NCBI RefSeq assembly: GCF_902498915.1
Contig: NZ_CABVLQ010000001.1
Length of the DNA: 64,000 nt
Source: Escherichia ruysiae
Lineage (GTDB): Bacteria > Pseudomonadota > Gammaproteobacteria > Enterobacterales > Enterobacteriaceae
Direction: 5' to 3' (one strand)
Shown here piece by piece: positions 45,056-54,542 of the stretch. The notes beneath the pieces were generated by a model. That model was not told the origin of the DNA. It saw only the letters and a list, made by a program, of their open reading frames with translations, and ran no database searches. Both the position numbers and the translations under genes were made by a program. Positions within the stretch are counted from its first letter, which is position 1, and the number at the start of each line of letters is the position of its first letter.

Positions 45056-46036
45056 TTACTCTTCCAGCGAATACGGCAGCGGCTCGATATGCAATGTATT
45101 CGCATCGTCACGAACGCGGAAAACGCTGTCCGGTTCCATGTCGTTATTCATGACGACCTGCACTACGATCTGCCCATCTTCCAGTTTGACCGCCGCCAGC
45201 ACGGTTCCGGTACGACGCCAGTTTTCGCCCATTTTCAGCTCTAAGTCTTCACCTGCTTCCGGCAGCCGGCTGGCGCTACCTGCCAGCAACCAGAGCGCGC
45301 GTTTGTTGGCACCACGGAATTTTGCTCGCGCTACCATCTCTTGCCCGGTATAGCAGCCTTTCTTAAAGCTGATGCCGCCCAGCGCCTGGAGGTTGGTCGC
45401 TTGGGGGATAAACTGCCCGCTGTTAGGCGCATCAATCACCGGGAAACCCGCTTCAATGTTTAATGCCAGCCACTGTTGGCTATTATTCAGTTCCGCTTCG
45501 CCGCGAAGCTTGTCGGTCAGCACACTGGCGGTAGTTTCATCGGTCACGATCAGAAAACGTTCTGCTGGGTGTTCAAACCAAAGCAGTGTCGTCACACCTT
45601 CTCTGACCGCCTGTTTTTCCTTCGAAGGCAGTTCGCTAAAGAGATTTGCCAGCGCGGCGCGAGCCTGAAAACCGGCAACACCGAGAAGCACACGCTCGTC
45701 GTCTGGCGCGATGGTCACTTTAGAAAATACCGCATATTTTTTCAGTTCAGTCAGTTGCGATTCACGCACGCTGCGCCGTTCAATCCACGCAAAGCCATCG
45801 CCATCGCGAAACAGACGCAAATTGCTCCACATTTTACCTTTAGCATCGCAATGTGCGGCGAGCAGGTGCTGATCTTCTGTCATCTGGCTGACATCTGCTG
45901 TCACCTGACCTTGTATATATTTTTCGCTGTCCGTGCCAGTAATGGTGGCAAGCGCCCAGTCATCAAGCGTCATCAGTGTCAACGGTAAACGGGCAGAAGC
46001 CGTAGGCTGACGGGGAGGAAAAGGTGTAAAAGCCAT
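45056..46036 (-). CDS. ygfZ: Folate-binding iron-sulfur repair protein YgfZ
   Basis: GcvT-fold, tetrahydrofolate-binding protein needed for full activity of several Fe-S enzymes (for example MiaB) and for resistance to oxidants. The 326-residue product carries the family signature KGCYTGQE (226-233) with the essential cysteine Cys228. It is paralogous to GcvT encoded at 36716-37810. It is divergent from sdhE across a 252-base spacer. Confidence 0.97.
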   Translation of the reverse strand: MAFTPFPPRQPTASARLPLTLMTLDDWALATITGTDSEKYIQGQVTADVSQMTEDQHLLAAHCDAKGKMWSNLRLFRDGDGFAWIERRSVRESQLTELKKYAVFSKVTIAPDDERVLLGVAGFQARAALANLFSELPSKEKQAVREGVTTLLWFEHPAERFLIVTDETTASVLTDKLRGEAELNNSQQWLALNIEAGFPVIDAPNSGQFIPQATNLQALGGISFKKGCYTGQEMVARAKFRGANKRALWLLAGSASRLPEAGEDLELKMGENWRRTGTVLAAVKLEDGQIVVQVVMNNDMEPDSVFRVRDDANTLHIEPLPYSLEE

Positions 46037-46288
46037 AATGGAGTCCTGTTTTACAAACGGCGTAATTAATGACTAATGGTAAAAGAGCTATGGGGCATTG
46101 CAAGTGCTTTCACTACGCGATCTGTGCCTTCAGCCAGGCTTTGCGAGGTGACTTCCAAAAAAATGAAGCCTTTGAATTGTTGTGGATTAATTTCGCGATC
46201 GTGATTGTGTTTACCGATATTCCCGCAAAAGAAGTCGAAAAACACGTTACAATAGCCAGGTACTGGATTTTCGTGAGACAGGAAGAAG

Positions 46289-46555
46289 ATGGACATTAAC
46301 AACAAAGCCCGCATTCATTGGGCATGCCGCCGTGGTATGCGCGAACTTGATATTTCGATCATGCCGTTTTTCGAACATGAGTACGACAGCTTAAGCGATG
46401 ACGAAAAACACATCTTTATTCGTCTGCTGGAATGTGACGATCCCGATCTGTTCAACTGGCTGATGAATCACGGTAAACCGGCCGATGCAGAACTGGAAAT
46501 GATGGTCCGACTCATCCAGACACGGAACCGGGAACGTGGTCCTGTGGCAATCTGA
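46289..46555 (+). CDS. sdhE: FAD assembly factor SdhE (CptB, YgfY)
   Basis: Helps attach FAD covalently to succinate dehydrogenase and fumarate reductase; also described as the CptB antitoxin-like partner of CptA. The 88-residue all-alpha product has the conserved RGMRE motif (15-19) that contacts the flavoprotein. A GGAAGAAG ribosome site precedes it. It overlaps cptA by 20 bases, so the two are coupled. Confidence 0.96.
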   Translation: MDINNKARIHWACRRGMRELDISIMPFFEHEYDSLSDDEKHIFIRLLECDDPDLFNWLMNHGKPADAELEMMVRLIQTRNRERGPVAI

Positions 46556-46943
46556 ACTGCGCGTCTCCTGGCGCGCGCAGTGGCTTTCCTTGCTGATTCA
46601 TGGGCTGGTTGCCGCTGTTATTTTGCTCATGCCCTGGCCGCTTAGTTACACCCCGTTATGGCTGGTGTTGCTTTCGCTGGTGGTGTTTGATTGCGTCCGC
46701 AGCCAGCGACGCATTAATGCTCGCCAGGGGGAAATTCGCCTGTTGATGGACGGGCGTTTGCGTTGGCAAGGGCAGGAGTGGAGCATCGTCAAAGCGCCGT
46801 GGATGATTAAGAGCGGCATGATGCTGCGTTTACGTTCTGACAGCGGTAAACGGCAACATTTATGGCTGGCAGCCGACAGCATGGATGAAGCCGAATGGCG
46901 GGATTTGCGGCGGATTTTGTTACAGCAGGAGACGCAAAGATAA
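46536..46943 (+). CDS. cptA: Inner-membrane protein CptA (YgfX)
   Basis: A 135-residue protein with two closely spaced hydrophobic helices (about residues 14-50) and a soluble C-terminus. It has been described as a toxin that inhibits FtsZ and MreB assembly, and alternatively as a partner of SdhE. It starts within sdhE, 20 bases before that gene's end. It is convergent with fldB across a hairpin. Confidence 0.94.
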   Translation: MVLWQSELRVSWRAQWLSLLIHGLVAAVILLMPWPLSYTPLWLVLLSLVVFDCVRSQRRINARQGEIRLLMDGRLRWQGQEWSIVKAPWMIKSGMMLRLRSDSGKRQHLWLAADSMDEAEWRDLRRILLQQETQR

Positions 46944-46947
46944 TGGC

Positions 46948-46975
46948 GACGGCAAAGCGAGTGCGCTATGCCGTC
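46948..46975. terminator. Shared hairpin between cptA and fldB
   Basis: GACGGC/GCCGTC with an inner AGCG/CGCT pair forms a hairpin between the convergent genes. T runs are weak on both sides. Confidence 0.4.
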
Positions 46976-46982
46976 AGTAATC

Positions 46983-47504
46983 TCAGGCGTAATGCTCTGC
47001 CATTTCGTTGAGGATTTGCTCACACCAGCTCTGAATACGCTCGTCGCTAAGGTCATACTGGTTAGTTTCGTCCAGCGCCAGACCCACGAACAGTTGTCCG
47101 TCAGCAATCACCGGTTTCGGGCTGGTAAACTCATATCCTTCCGTTGGCCAGTAGCCGACGAACTTCACGCCTTTGGTCGAGAGTTTGTCATGCAGCATAC
47201 CGAGTGCATCGAGGAACCACTCACCATATCCCAGTTGATCGCCTAATCCATATAGCGCAACAATTTTACCTTTGAGATTCAGGTCGTCGAGCTGATCCCA
47301 GACGGCTTCCCAGTCTTCCTGGATTTCGCCAAAATCCCAGGTTGGGATACCCAGAATGAGCACATCGTACTGCTCCATTAATTTCGGAGAGTCGTCCTTG
47401 AGGTTATGTAAGGTCACCAGTTCTGGGCCGATAATATCGCGGATTTTTTCTGCCGCCATTTCGGTGTAACAGGTGCTGGAACCGTAAAAAAGACCCATAT
47501 TCAT
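46983..47504 (-). CDS. fldB: Flavodoxin 2 (FldB)
   Basis: FMN electron carrier, in E. coli part of the SoxRS oxidative-stress response. The 173-residue product has the phosphate-binding loop YGSSTCYTE at the N-terminus, where typical flavodoxins have GSDTGNTE. WDF near residue 57 and YGLGDQLGYGEW near 92 line the flavin. It is divergent from xerD across 111 bases. Confidence 0.97.
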   Translation of the reverse strand: MNMGLFYGSSTCYTEMAAEKIRDIIGPELVTLHNLKDDSPKLMEQYDVLILGIPTWDFGEIQEDWEAVWDQLDDLNLKGKIVALYGLGDQLGYGEWFLDALGMLHDKLSTKGVKFVGYWPTEGYEFTSPKPVIADGQLFVGLALDETNQYDLSDERIQSWCEQILNEMAEHYA

Positions 47505-47615
47505 AACGTAAGCTTCTCGATTCTGCTGTGGCTTTTGCGGCTAGTGTATCAGAATCGCTTTAGTCACGGCACAATAAGGCATAATGGATCAAACGAGTAA
47601 CGATAAGGGGCGCAA

Positions 47616-48512
47616 GTGAAACAGGATCTGGCATGCATCGAGCAGTTTCTTGATGCCCTGTGGCTGGAGAAAAATCTGGCAGAAAATACGTTGAACGCAT
47701 ATCGTCGCGATCTGTCAATGATGGTGGAGTGGTTGCATCATCGTGGATTGACGCTGGCAACGGCGCAAAGCGGCGACTTACAGGCATTACTGGCAGAACG
47801 GCTGGAAGGCGGGTATAAAGCCACCAGTTCCGCTCGTTTGCTGAGTGCGGTGCGCCGATTGTTCCAGTATCTTTATCGCGAAAAGTTCCGTGAAGACGAT
47901 CCCAGTGCGCATCTTGCTTCGCCGAAATTACCCCAGCGTCTACCGAAAGATTTAAGTGAAGCGCAAGTCGAAAGGTTATTGCAGGCACCGTTGGTTGATC
48001 AGCCTCTGGAGCTACGCGACAAAGCGATGCTCGAAGTGCTGTATGCTACCGGATTGCGTGTCTCTGAACTTGTAGGGTTGACGATGAGCGATATCAGCTT
48101 GCGTCAGGGCGTGGTGCGGGTAATCGGTAAAGGCAATAAAGAACGCCTGGTGCCGTTAGGTGAAGAGGCAGTCTACTGGCTGGAAACCTATCTGGAACAC
48201 GGGCGACCGTGGTTGCTAAACGGTGTGTCGATTGATGTACTGTTTCCCAGCCAGCGTGCGCAGCAGATGACGAGACAAACTTTCTGGCATCGCATTAAAC
48301 ATTATGCCGTGCTGGCGGGTATCGACAGCGAAAAGCTGTCACCGCATGTGTTGCGTCACGCTTTTGCCACTCATTTATTAAATCATGGTGCGGATTTACG
48401 CGTGGTACAGATGCTACTGGGCCACAGCGATCTTTCCACCACGCAAATTTATACGCATGTCGCTACTGAGCGTCTGCGGCAACTTCATCAACAGCATCAC
48501 CCTCGGGCGTGA
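47616..48512 (+). CDS. xerD: Site-specific tyrosine recombinase XerD
   Basis: Partner of XerC in resolving chromosome dimers at dif, controlled by FtsK. The 298-residue product has the N-terminal core-binding domain and the catalytic domain with Arg148 (ATGLRVSEL), the beta-hairpin lysine (GKGNKER), HVLRHAF with His and Arg, and the nucleophile in TQIYTHV. It starts GTG-AAACAG at 47616 and is followed 24 bases later by dsbC. Confidence 0.97.
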   Translation: MKQDLACIEQFLDALWLEKNLAENTLNAYRRDLSMMVEWLHHRGLTLATAQSGDLQALLAERLEGGYKATSSARLLSAVRRLFQYLYREKFREDDPSAHLASPKLPQRLPKDLSEAQVERLLQAPLVDQPLELRDKAMLEVLYATGLRVSELVGLTMSDISLRQGVVRVIGKGNKERLVPLGEEAVYWLETYLEHGRPWLLNGVSIDVLFPSQRAQQMTRQTFWHRIKHYAVLAGIDSEKLSPHVLRHAFATHLLNHGADLRVVQMLLGHSDLSTTQIYTHVATERLRQLHQQHHPRA

Positions 48513-48536
48513 TAGCTGAAAAGAACGGGATGACTT

Positions 48537-49247
48537 ATGAAGAAAGGTTTTATGTTGTTTACTTTGTTGACGGCGTTTTCTGGCTTTGCTCAGGCTGATG
48601 ACACGGCAATTCAACAAACGCTAGCCAAAATGGGCATTAAAAGCAGCGATATTCAGCCAGCACCCGTGGCAGGCATGAAGACAGTTCTGACTAACAGCGG
48701 TGTGTTGTACATCACCGATGATGGTAAACACATCATTCAGGGGCCAATGTATGACGTTAGCGGCGCGGCACCGATCAACGTCACCAACCAGATGCTGTTA
48801 AAGCAACTGAATGCGCTGGAAAAAGAGATGATTATCTACAAAGCGCCGCAAGAAAAGCACGTCATCACCGTGTTTACCGACATTACCTGCGGTTACTGCC
48901 ACAAAATGCATGAGCAGATGGCTGACTACAACGCGCTGGGGATCACCGTGCGTTATCTCGCGTTCCCGCGCCAGGGGCTGGAGAGCCAGGCTGAACAACA
49001 AATGAAAGCCATCTGGTGTGCAAAAGATAAAAACAAAGCGTTTGATGATGTGATGGCAGGTAAAGCTGCCACTCCGGCAAGTTGCGATATTGATATTGCC
49101 GACCATTACGCACTTGGCGTACAGCTTGGCGTTAGCGGTACTCCGGCAGTTGTGCTGAGCAATGGCACACTTGTTCCGGGTTACCAGCCGCCGAAAGCGA
49201 TGAAAGAATTCCTCGACGAACATCAAAAAATGACCAGCGGTAAATAA
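48537..49247 (+). CDS. dsbC: Periplasmic disulfide isomerase DsbC
   Basis: V-shaped homodimer that reshuffles wrong disulfides in the periplasm and is kept reduced by DsbD. The 236-residue precursor has a 20-residue signal peptide ending AQA before DDTAIQQ. The dimerisation domain follows, then the thioredoxin domain with CGYC at 118-121 (98-101 mature) and the cis-Pro segment GVSGTPAVV. It lies between xerD and recJ, five bases before recJ. Confidence 0.98.
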   Translation: MKKGFMLFTLLTAFSGFAQADDTAIQQTLAKMGIKSSDIQPAPVAGMKTVLTNSGVLYITDDGKHIIQGPMYDVSGAAPINVTNQMLLKQLNALEKEMIIYKAPQEKHVITVFTDITCGYCHKMHEQMADYNALGITVRYLAFPRQGLESQAEQQMKAIWCAKDKNKAFDDVMAGKAATPASCDIDIADHYALGVQLGVSGTPAVVLSNGTLVPGYQPPKAMKEFLDEHQKMTSGK

Positions 49248-49252
49248 TTCGC

Positions 49253-50986
49253 GTGAAACAACAGATACAACTTCGTCGTCGTGAAGTCGACGAAACGGCA
49301 GACTTGCCCGCTGACTTGCCCCCCTTGCTGCGGCGTTTATACGCCAGTCGGGGCGTGCGCAGCGCGCAGGAACTGGAGCGCAGCGTTAAAGGTATGCTGC
49401 CCTGGCAGCAACTGAGCGGTGTCGAAAAGGCCGTTGAGATCCTTTACAACGCTTTTCGCGAAGGAACGCGGATTATTGTGGTCGGGGATTTCGATGCCGA
49501 CGGTGCCACCAGCACAGCTCTTAGCGTGCTGGCGATGCGTTCTCTCGGCTGTGACAACATCGACTACCTTGTACCGAACCGTTTCGAAGACGGTTACGGC
49601 TTAAGTCCTGAAGTGGTCGATCAAGCTCATGCGCGTGGTGCGCAGTTGATTGTAACGGTTGATAACGGCATTTCTTCTCACGCAGGAGTTGAACATGCTC
49701 GCTCGTTGGGCATTCCGGTTATTGTTACCGATCATCATTTGCCTGGCGAAACTTTACCTGCGGCGGAAGCCATTATTAATCCTAATCTGCGTGACTGCGA
49801 GTTCCCGTCGAAATCGCTGGCAGGCGTTGGCGTAGCGTTTTATCTGATGCTGGCGTTACGCACCTTTTTGCGCGATCGGGGGTGGTTCGATGAGCGTGGT
49901 ATCGCAATACCGAATCTGGCGGAATTGCTGGATCTGGTGGCGCTGGGTACGGTGGCGGACGTAGTGCCGCTGGACGCCAATAATCGCATTCTGACCTGGC
50001 AGGGGATGAGTCGCATTCGTGCCGGGAAATGCCGCCCGGGGATTAAAGCCCTGCTGGAAGTGGCAAACCGCGATGCACAAAAACTCGCTGCCAGCGATTT
50101 AGGTTTTGCGCTGGGGCCGCGTCTCAATGCCGCCGGACGACTGGATGATATGTCCGTTGGCGTGGCACTGTTACTTTGCGACAACATCGGCGAAGCGCGC
50201 GTTCTGGCTAATGAGCTTGATGCACTAAACCAGACGCGAAAAGAGATTGAACAGGGAATGCAGGTCGAAGCACTGACCTTGTGCGAGCAACTGGAGCGTA
50301 GCCGCGATACGCTGCCTGGCGGGCTGGCAATGTATCACCCTGAATGGCATCAGGGCGTCGTTGGTATTCTGGCTTCGCGCATCAAAGAGCGTTTTCATCG
50401 TCCGGTTATCGCCTTTGCGCCTGCGGGCGACGGTACGCTGAAAGGTTCTGGTCGCTCCATCCAGGGATTGCATATGCGTGATGCGCTGGAGCGGTTAGAC
50501 ACGCTCTACCCTGGCATGATGCTCAAGTTTGGCGGTCATGCGATGGCGGCAGGATTGTCGCTGGAAGAGGACAAATTCGAACTCTTTCAGCAACGCTTTG
50601 GCGAACTGGTTACCGAGTGGCTGGATCCGGCATTATTACAGGGTGAAGTAGTTTCCGACGGCCCGTTAAGTGCAGCGGAGATGACCATGGAAGTTGCGCA
50701 ACTGCTGCGTGATGCCGGTCCGTGGGGGCAGATGTTCCCGGAACCGCTGTTTGACGGTCATTTTCGCCTGCTGCAACAGCGGTTGGTGGGAGAGCGCCAT
50801 CTGAAGGTTATGGTTGAACCGGTCGGCGGCGGCCCGCTGCTGGATGGTATTGCTTTTAATGTCGATACCGCCCTCTGGCCGGATAACGGCGTTCGTGAAG
50901 TACAACTGGCCTACAAGCTGGATATCAACGAGTTTCGCGGCAACCGCAGTCTACAGATTATCATCGATAATATCTGGCCACTTTAG
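49253..50986 (+). CDS. recJ: Single-strand DNA 5'-3' exonuclease RecJ
   Basis: Mg/Mn-dependent exonuclease for recombination, mismatch and base-excision repair. The 577-residue product starts with GTG, which limits its expression. DHH-family motifs are present: DFDADG (79-84), the DNG block (near 137-139) and DHH (160-162). The DHHA1 domain GGHAMAAG lies near 430. It is five bases after dsbC. Confidence 0.97.
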   Translation: MKQQIQLRRREVDETADLPADLPPLLRRLYASRGVRSAQELERSVKGMLPWQQLSGVEKAVEILYNAFREGTRIIVVGDFDADGATSTALSVLAMRSLGCDNIDYLVPNRFEDGYGLSPEVVDQAHARGAQLIVTVDNGISSHAGVEHARSLGIPVIVTDHHLPGETLPAAEAIINPNLRDCEFPSKSLAGVGVAFYLMLALRTFLRDRGWFDERGIAIPNLAELLDLVALGTVADVVPLDANNRILTWQGMSRIRAGKCRPGIKALLEVANRDAQKLAASDLGFALGPRLNAAGRLDDMSVGVALLLCDNIGEARVLANELDALNQTRKEIEQGMQVEALTLCEQLERSRDTLPGGLAMYHPEWHQGVVGILASRIKERFHRPVIAFAPAGDGTLKGSGRSIQGLHMRDALERLDTLYPGMMLKFGGHAMAAGLSLEEDKFELFQQRFGELVTEWLDPALLQGEVVSDGPLSAAEMTMEVAQLLRDAGPWGQMFPEPLFDGHFRLLQQRLVGERHLKVMVEPVGGGPLLDGIAFNVDTALWPDNGVREVQLAYKLDINEFRGNRSLQIIIDNIWPL

Positions 50987-51076
50987 CATCGTCCTCTCTA
51001 TAAAAAAGAGTGTGGATTGGGTACAATCCCGCTCTTATCACCGCATTTTGACTAGCTCAATAAAAGAAATCAGACC

Positions 51077-52175
51077 ATGTTTGAAATTAATCCGGTAAAT
51101 AATCGCATTCAGGACCTCACGGAACGCTCCGACGTTCTTAGGGGGTATCTTTGACTACGACGCCAAGAAAGAGCGTCTGGAAGAAGTAAACGCCGAGCTG
51201 GAACAGCCGGATGTCTGGAACGAACCCGAACGCGCACAGGCGCTGGGTAAAGAGCGTTCCTCCCTCGAGGCTGTTGTCGATACCCTCGACCAAATGAAAC
51301 AAGGGCTGGAAGATGTTTCCGGTCTGCTGGAACTGGCTGTAGAAGCTGACGACGAAGAAACCTTTAACGAAGCCGTTGCTGAACTCGACGCCCTGGAAGA
51401 AAAACTGGCGCAGCTTGAGTTCCGCCGCATGTTCTCCGGCGAATATGACAGCGCCGACTGCTACCTTGATATCCAGGCTGGTTCCGGCGGTACGGAAGCG
51501 CAGGACTGGGCAAGTATGCTTGAGCGTATGTATCTGCGCTGGGCAGAATCGCGCGGTTTCAAAACTGAAATTATCGAAGAGTCGGAAGGTGAAGTAGCGG
51601 GTATCAAATCCGTAACTATCAAGATCTCCGGCGATTACGCTTATGGTTGGCTGCGCACAGAAACCGGTGTTCACCGTCTGGTGCGTAAAAGCCCGTTTGA
51701 CTCCGGCGGTCGTCGCCACACGTCGTTTAGTTCCGCGTTTGTTTACCCAGAAGTGGATGACGATATTGATATCGAAATCAACCCAGCGGATCTGCGCATT
51801 GATGTCTATCGCGCGTCCGGTGCGGGCGGTCAGCACGTTAACCGTACCGAATCTGCGGTGCGTATTACTCACATCCCGACCGGGATTGTGACCCAGTGTC
51901 AGAACGACCGTTCCCAGCACAAGAACAAAGACCAGGCCATGAAGCAGATGAAAGCAAAACTTTATGAGCTGGAGATGCAGAAGAAGAATGCTGAGAAACA
52001 GGCGATGGAAGACAATAAATCTGACATCGGCTGGGGCAGCCAGATTCGTTCTTATGTCCTTGATGACTCCCGCATTAAAGATCTGCGCACCGGGGTTGAA
52101 ACCCGCAACACGCAGGCAGTGCTGGATGGCAGCCTGGATCAATTTATCGAAGCAAGTTTGAAAGCTGGGTTATAA
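51077..52175 (+). CDS. prfB: Peptide chain release factor 2 (RF2), by programmed +1 frameshift
   Basis: Releases peptides at UGA and UAA stop codons. The first 25 codons (51077-51151) are read in one frame and end at an in-frame TGA (51152-51154). A +1 shift there joins the main frame, which resumes at 51153, for a total of 365 residues. The SPF-type anticodon tripeptide and the GGQ catalytic motif (RASGAGGQH, near 250-252) are intact. Residue 246 is Ala, the ancestral form, not the Thr of K-12. lysS follows 9 bases later. Confidence 0.98.
51140..51154 (+). promoter_or_regulatory. RF2 programmed +1 frameshift site
   Basis: Internal Shine-Dalgarno AGGGGG (51140-51145) is followed by TAT, then the slippery CTT-TGA-C. 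Low RF2 lets the ribosome shift at CTT instead of stopping at TGA, so RF2 controls its own level. It is identical in design to the classic E. coli site. Confidence 0.98.
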
Positions 52176-52184
52176 GGAACCAAC

Positions 52185-53702
52185 ATGTCTGAACAACACG
52201 TACAAGGCACTGACGCGGTAACCGATCTTAACAATGAACTGAAAACTCGTCGCGAAAAGCTGGCGAACCTGCGCGAGCAGGGGATTGCCTTTCCGAATGA
52301 TTTTCGTCGCGACCATACTTCTGACCAACTGCATACAGACTTCGACGGTAAAGAGAACGAAGAGCTGGAAGAGTTGAACATCGAAGTTGCTGTAGCTGGT
52401 CGCATGATGACTCGCCGAATTATGGGTAAAGCCTCTTTCGTTACCCTGCAGGACGTCGGTGGTCGCATTCAGCTGTATGTAGCTCGTGATGATCTGCCGG
52501 AAGGCGTTTATAACGATCAATTTAAGAAATGGGATCTTGGCGATATTATCGGCGCAAAAGGTAAGCTGTTTAAAACCAAAACCGGCGAGCTGTCTATTCA
52601 CTGCACCGAGCTGCGTCTGCTGACCAAAGCACTGCGCCCGCTGCCAGACAAATTCCACGGCTTGCAAGATCAGGAAGCGCGTTATCGTCAGCGTTATCTG
52701 GATCTCATCTCTAACGATGATTCCCGCAACACCTTTAAAGTGCGTTCACAGATCCTCTCTGGCATTCGCCAGTTCATGGTGAATCGCGGCTTTATGGAAG
52801 TTGAAACCCCGATGATGCAGGTGATCCCGGGCGGTGCGGCAGCACGTCCGTTTATTACCCATCACAACGCGCTGGATCTCGACATGTACCTGCGTATTGC
52901 GCCGGAACTGTACCTCAAGCGTCTGGTGGTTGGCGGTTTTGAACGCGTGTTCGAAATCAACCGTAACTTCCGTAACGAAGGTATCTCCGTGCGCCATAAC
53001 CCAGAGTTCACCATGATGGAACTCTATATGGCTTACGCGGATTACAAAGATCTGATCGAACTGACCGAATCGCTGTTCCGCACTCTGGCTCAGGATATTC
53101 TCGGTAAGACTGAAGTAACCTACGGTGATGTGGTACTGGACTTCGGTAAGCCGTTCGAAAAACTGACCATGCGTGAAGCGATTAAGAAATATCGCCCGGA
53201 AACCGACATGGCAGACCTGGATAACTTTGACTCTGCGAAAGCGATTGCTGAATCTCTCGGCATTCACGTTGAGAAGAGCTGGGGGCTGGGTCGTATTGTG
53301 ACCGAGATCTTTGACGAAGTGGCAGAAGCGAATCTGATTCAGCCGACCTTCATTACTGAATACCCGGCTGAAGTTTCTCCGCTGGCGCGTCGTAACGACG
53401 TCAACCCGGAAATCACCGATCGCTTTGAATTCTTTATTGGCGGTCGTGAGATTGGTAACGGCTTTAGCGAACTGAACGATGCAGAAGATCAGGCGCAGCG
53501 TTTCCTGGATCAGGTTGCGGCGAAAGACGCAGGCGACGATGAAGCAATGTTCTACGATGAAGATTACGTTACTGCACTGGAACATGGTCTGCCGCCGACA
53601 GCAGGTCTGGGAATTGGTATCGACCGTATGGTTATGCTTTTCACCAACAGCCATACTATCCGCGACGTTATTCTGTTCCCGGCGATGCGTCCGGTAAAAT
53701 AA
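52185..53702 (+). CDS. lysS: Lysyl-tRNA synthetase LysS
   Basis: Constitutive class II lysyl-tRNA synthetase. The 505-residue product has an N-terminal OB-fold anticodon domain (about 60-150) and a class II catalytic core. Motif 1 is around GFMEVETP, motif 2 FRNEG, and motif 3 GLGIGIDRMVML near the C-terminus. It is paralogous to heat-inducible LysU, encoded elsewhere; the prfB-lysS pair identifies LysS. A strong terminator shared with idi follows. Confidence 0.98.
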   Translation: MSEQHVQGTDAVTDLNNELKTRREKLANLREQGIAFPNDFRRDHTSDQLHTDFDGKENEELEELNIEVAVAGRMMTRRIMGKASFVTLQDVGGRIQLYVARDDLPEGVYNDQFKKWDLGDIIGAKGKLFKTKTGELSIHCTELRLLTKALRPLPDKFHGLQDQEARYRQRYLDLISNDDSRNTFKVRSQILSGIRQFMVNRGFMEVETPMMQVIPGGAAARPFITHHNALDLDMYLRIAPELYLKRLVVGGFERVFEINRNFRNEGISVRHNPEFTMMELYMAYADYKDLIELTESLFRTLAQDILGKTEVTYGDVVLDFGKPFEKLTMREAIKKYRPETDMADLDNFDSAKAIAESLGIHVEKSWGLGRIVTEIFDEVAEANLIQPTFITEYPAEVSPLARRNDVNPEITDRFEFFIGGREIGNGFSELNDAEDQAQRFLDQVAAKDAGDDEAMFYDEDYVTALEHGLPPTAGLGIGIDRMVMLFTNSHTIRDVILFPAMRPVK

Positions 53703-53721
53703 GTATTACGCGTAAGCACAT

Positions 53722-53750
53722 AACCCCGACAACCGTCGGGGTTTTTTATT
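53722..53750. terminator. lysS terminator, probably bidirectional with idi
   Basis: AACCCCGAC/GTCGGGGTT stem with an AACC loop and a T run on the plus strand. The minus-strand side also ends near idi. Confidence 0.87.
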
Positions 53751-54294
53751 TAAGCTGTGTAAATGCAGACAATTGTTTTCTGGCTTCGCTATTGGCTGCC
53801 TGCATCACCATCCACGGGCTGAATGCCCACGGCGTGGCATCAATACCGCGTAATACATCTGCTAAATCACACCATTGATAATCCATCACTTCATCATTGT
53901 TGGGCTGTAACTCGCTGATCACGCGTGCGGCAAATACCGGGCACACTTCATTTTCGACAATGCCACTCGGATCGGTGACGCGGTAGTGAAAGTCAGGATA
54001 GACCGGTTCTGGTGATGTTATTTCCACACCCAGTTCAAAGCGGCAACGGCGGATCACCGCGTCTTCGTTGCTTTCTCCCAATTGTGGATGCCCACAAACC
54101 GAGTTTGTCCACACACCCGGCCATGCTTTTTTGCTCAGTGCGCGGCGGGTAACTAATAATTGCCCTTTGGCATTAAACAGCCAACTGGAGAACGCGAGAT
54201 GTAAGGGGGTATTTGCCGTGTGTGCAGCATATTTTTCCAGTGTACCCGAAGGGACTCCCTGTGCATTCAGTAAAATGACGTGTTCCGTTTGCAT
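53746..54294 (-). CDS. idi: Isopentenyl-diphosphate delta-isomerase Idi (type 1)
   Basis: Nudix-fold enzyme that interconverts isopentenyl and dimethylallyl diphosphate; not essential in E. coli because IspH makes both. The 182-residue product has the catalytic cysteine in TNSVCGHP (near residue 67) and the glutamate in the NEVCPVF stretch (near 116). It is convergent with lysS. 54295-54415 upstream holds its promoter; I see nothing else there. Confidence 0.96.
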   Translation of the reverse strand: MQTEHVILLNAQGVPSGTLEKYAAHTANTPLHLAFSSWLFNAKGQLLVTRRALSKKAWPGVWTNSVCGHPQLGESNEDAVIRRCRFELGVEITSPEPVYPDFHYRVTDPSGIVENEVCPVFAARVISELQPNNDEVMDYQWCDLADVLRGIDATPWAFSPWMVMQAANSEARKQLSAFTQLK

Positions 54295-54415
54295 AATTTC
54301 TCACATGTAATTCTAATCACTCGTCATTATAGATAACAGAAGTGTTAAATGATTAACCAAGTGAGCGTTTATCGACAACCGCCCGTTTTGAGCGGATGTC
54401 GACAGGTAAAACCAT

Positions 54416-54541
54416 TTAAAAAAGCAGCATCATATATTGGAAGCGACTTTCAATGGCCATTGCAACACAGTCAGAAATGACAGGAATAGAGAGAGTAAAA
54501 AGCAACAACAGACTGAATATAGCGCGCATTAAAAGATTCAT
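54416..54541 (-). CDS. yqfG: Small membrane protein directly after uacT, likely YqfG
   Basis: A 41-codon frame starting MNLLMRAIFSLLLLFTLSIP, so one hydrophobic helix fills the N-terminal half. Its ribosome site GGAGAA is formed by the last codons of uacT, and only one base separates the uacT stop from this ATG, so translation should be coupled. From memory, E. coli has a 41-residue small protein called YqfG at this locus; the name is my best match, not a certainty. No function is known to me. Confidence 0.7.
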   Translation of the reverse strand: MNLLMRAIFSLLLLFTLSIPVISDCVAMAIESRFQYMMLLF

Positions 54542-54542
54542 A

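Noticed and set aside
51077..51154. prfB as a pseudogene because of the early in-frame TGA
   Set aside because: The AGGGGG-TAT-CTT-TGA-C sequence is the classic programmed frameshift site.
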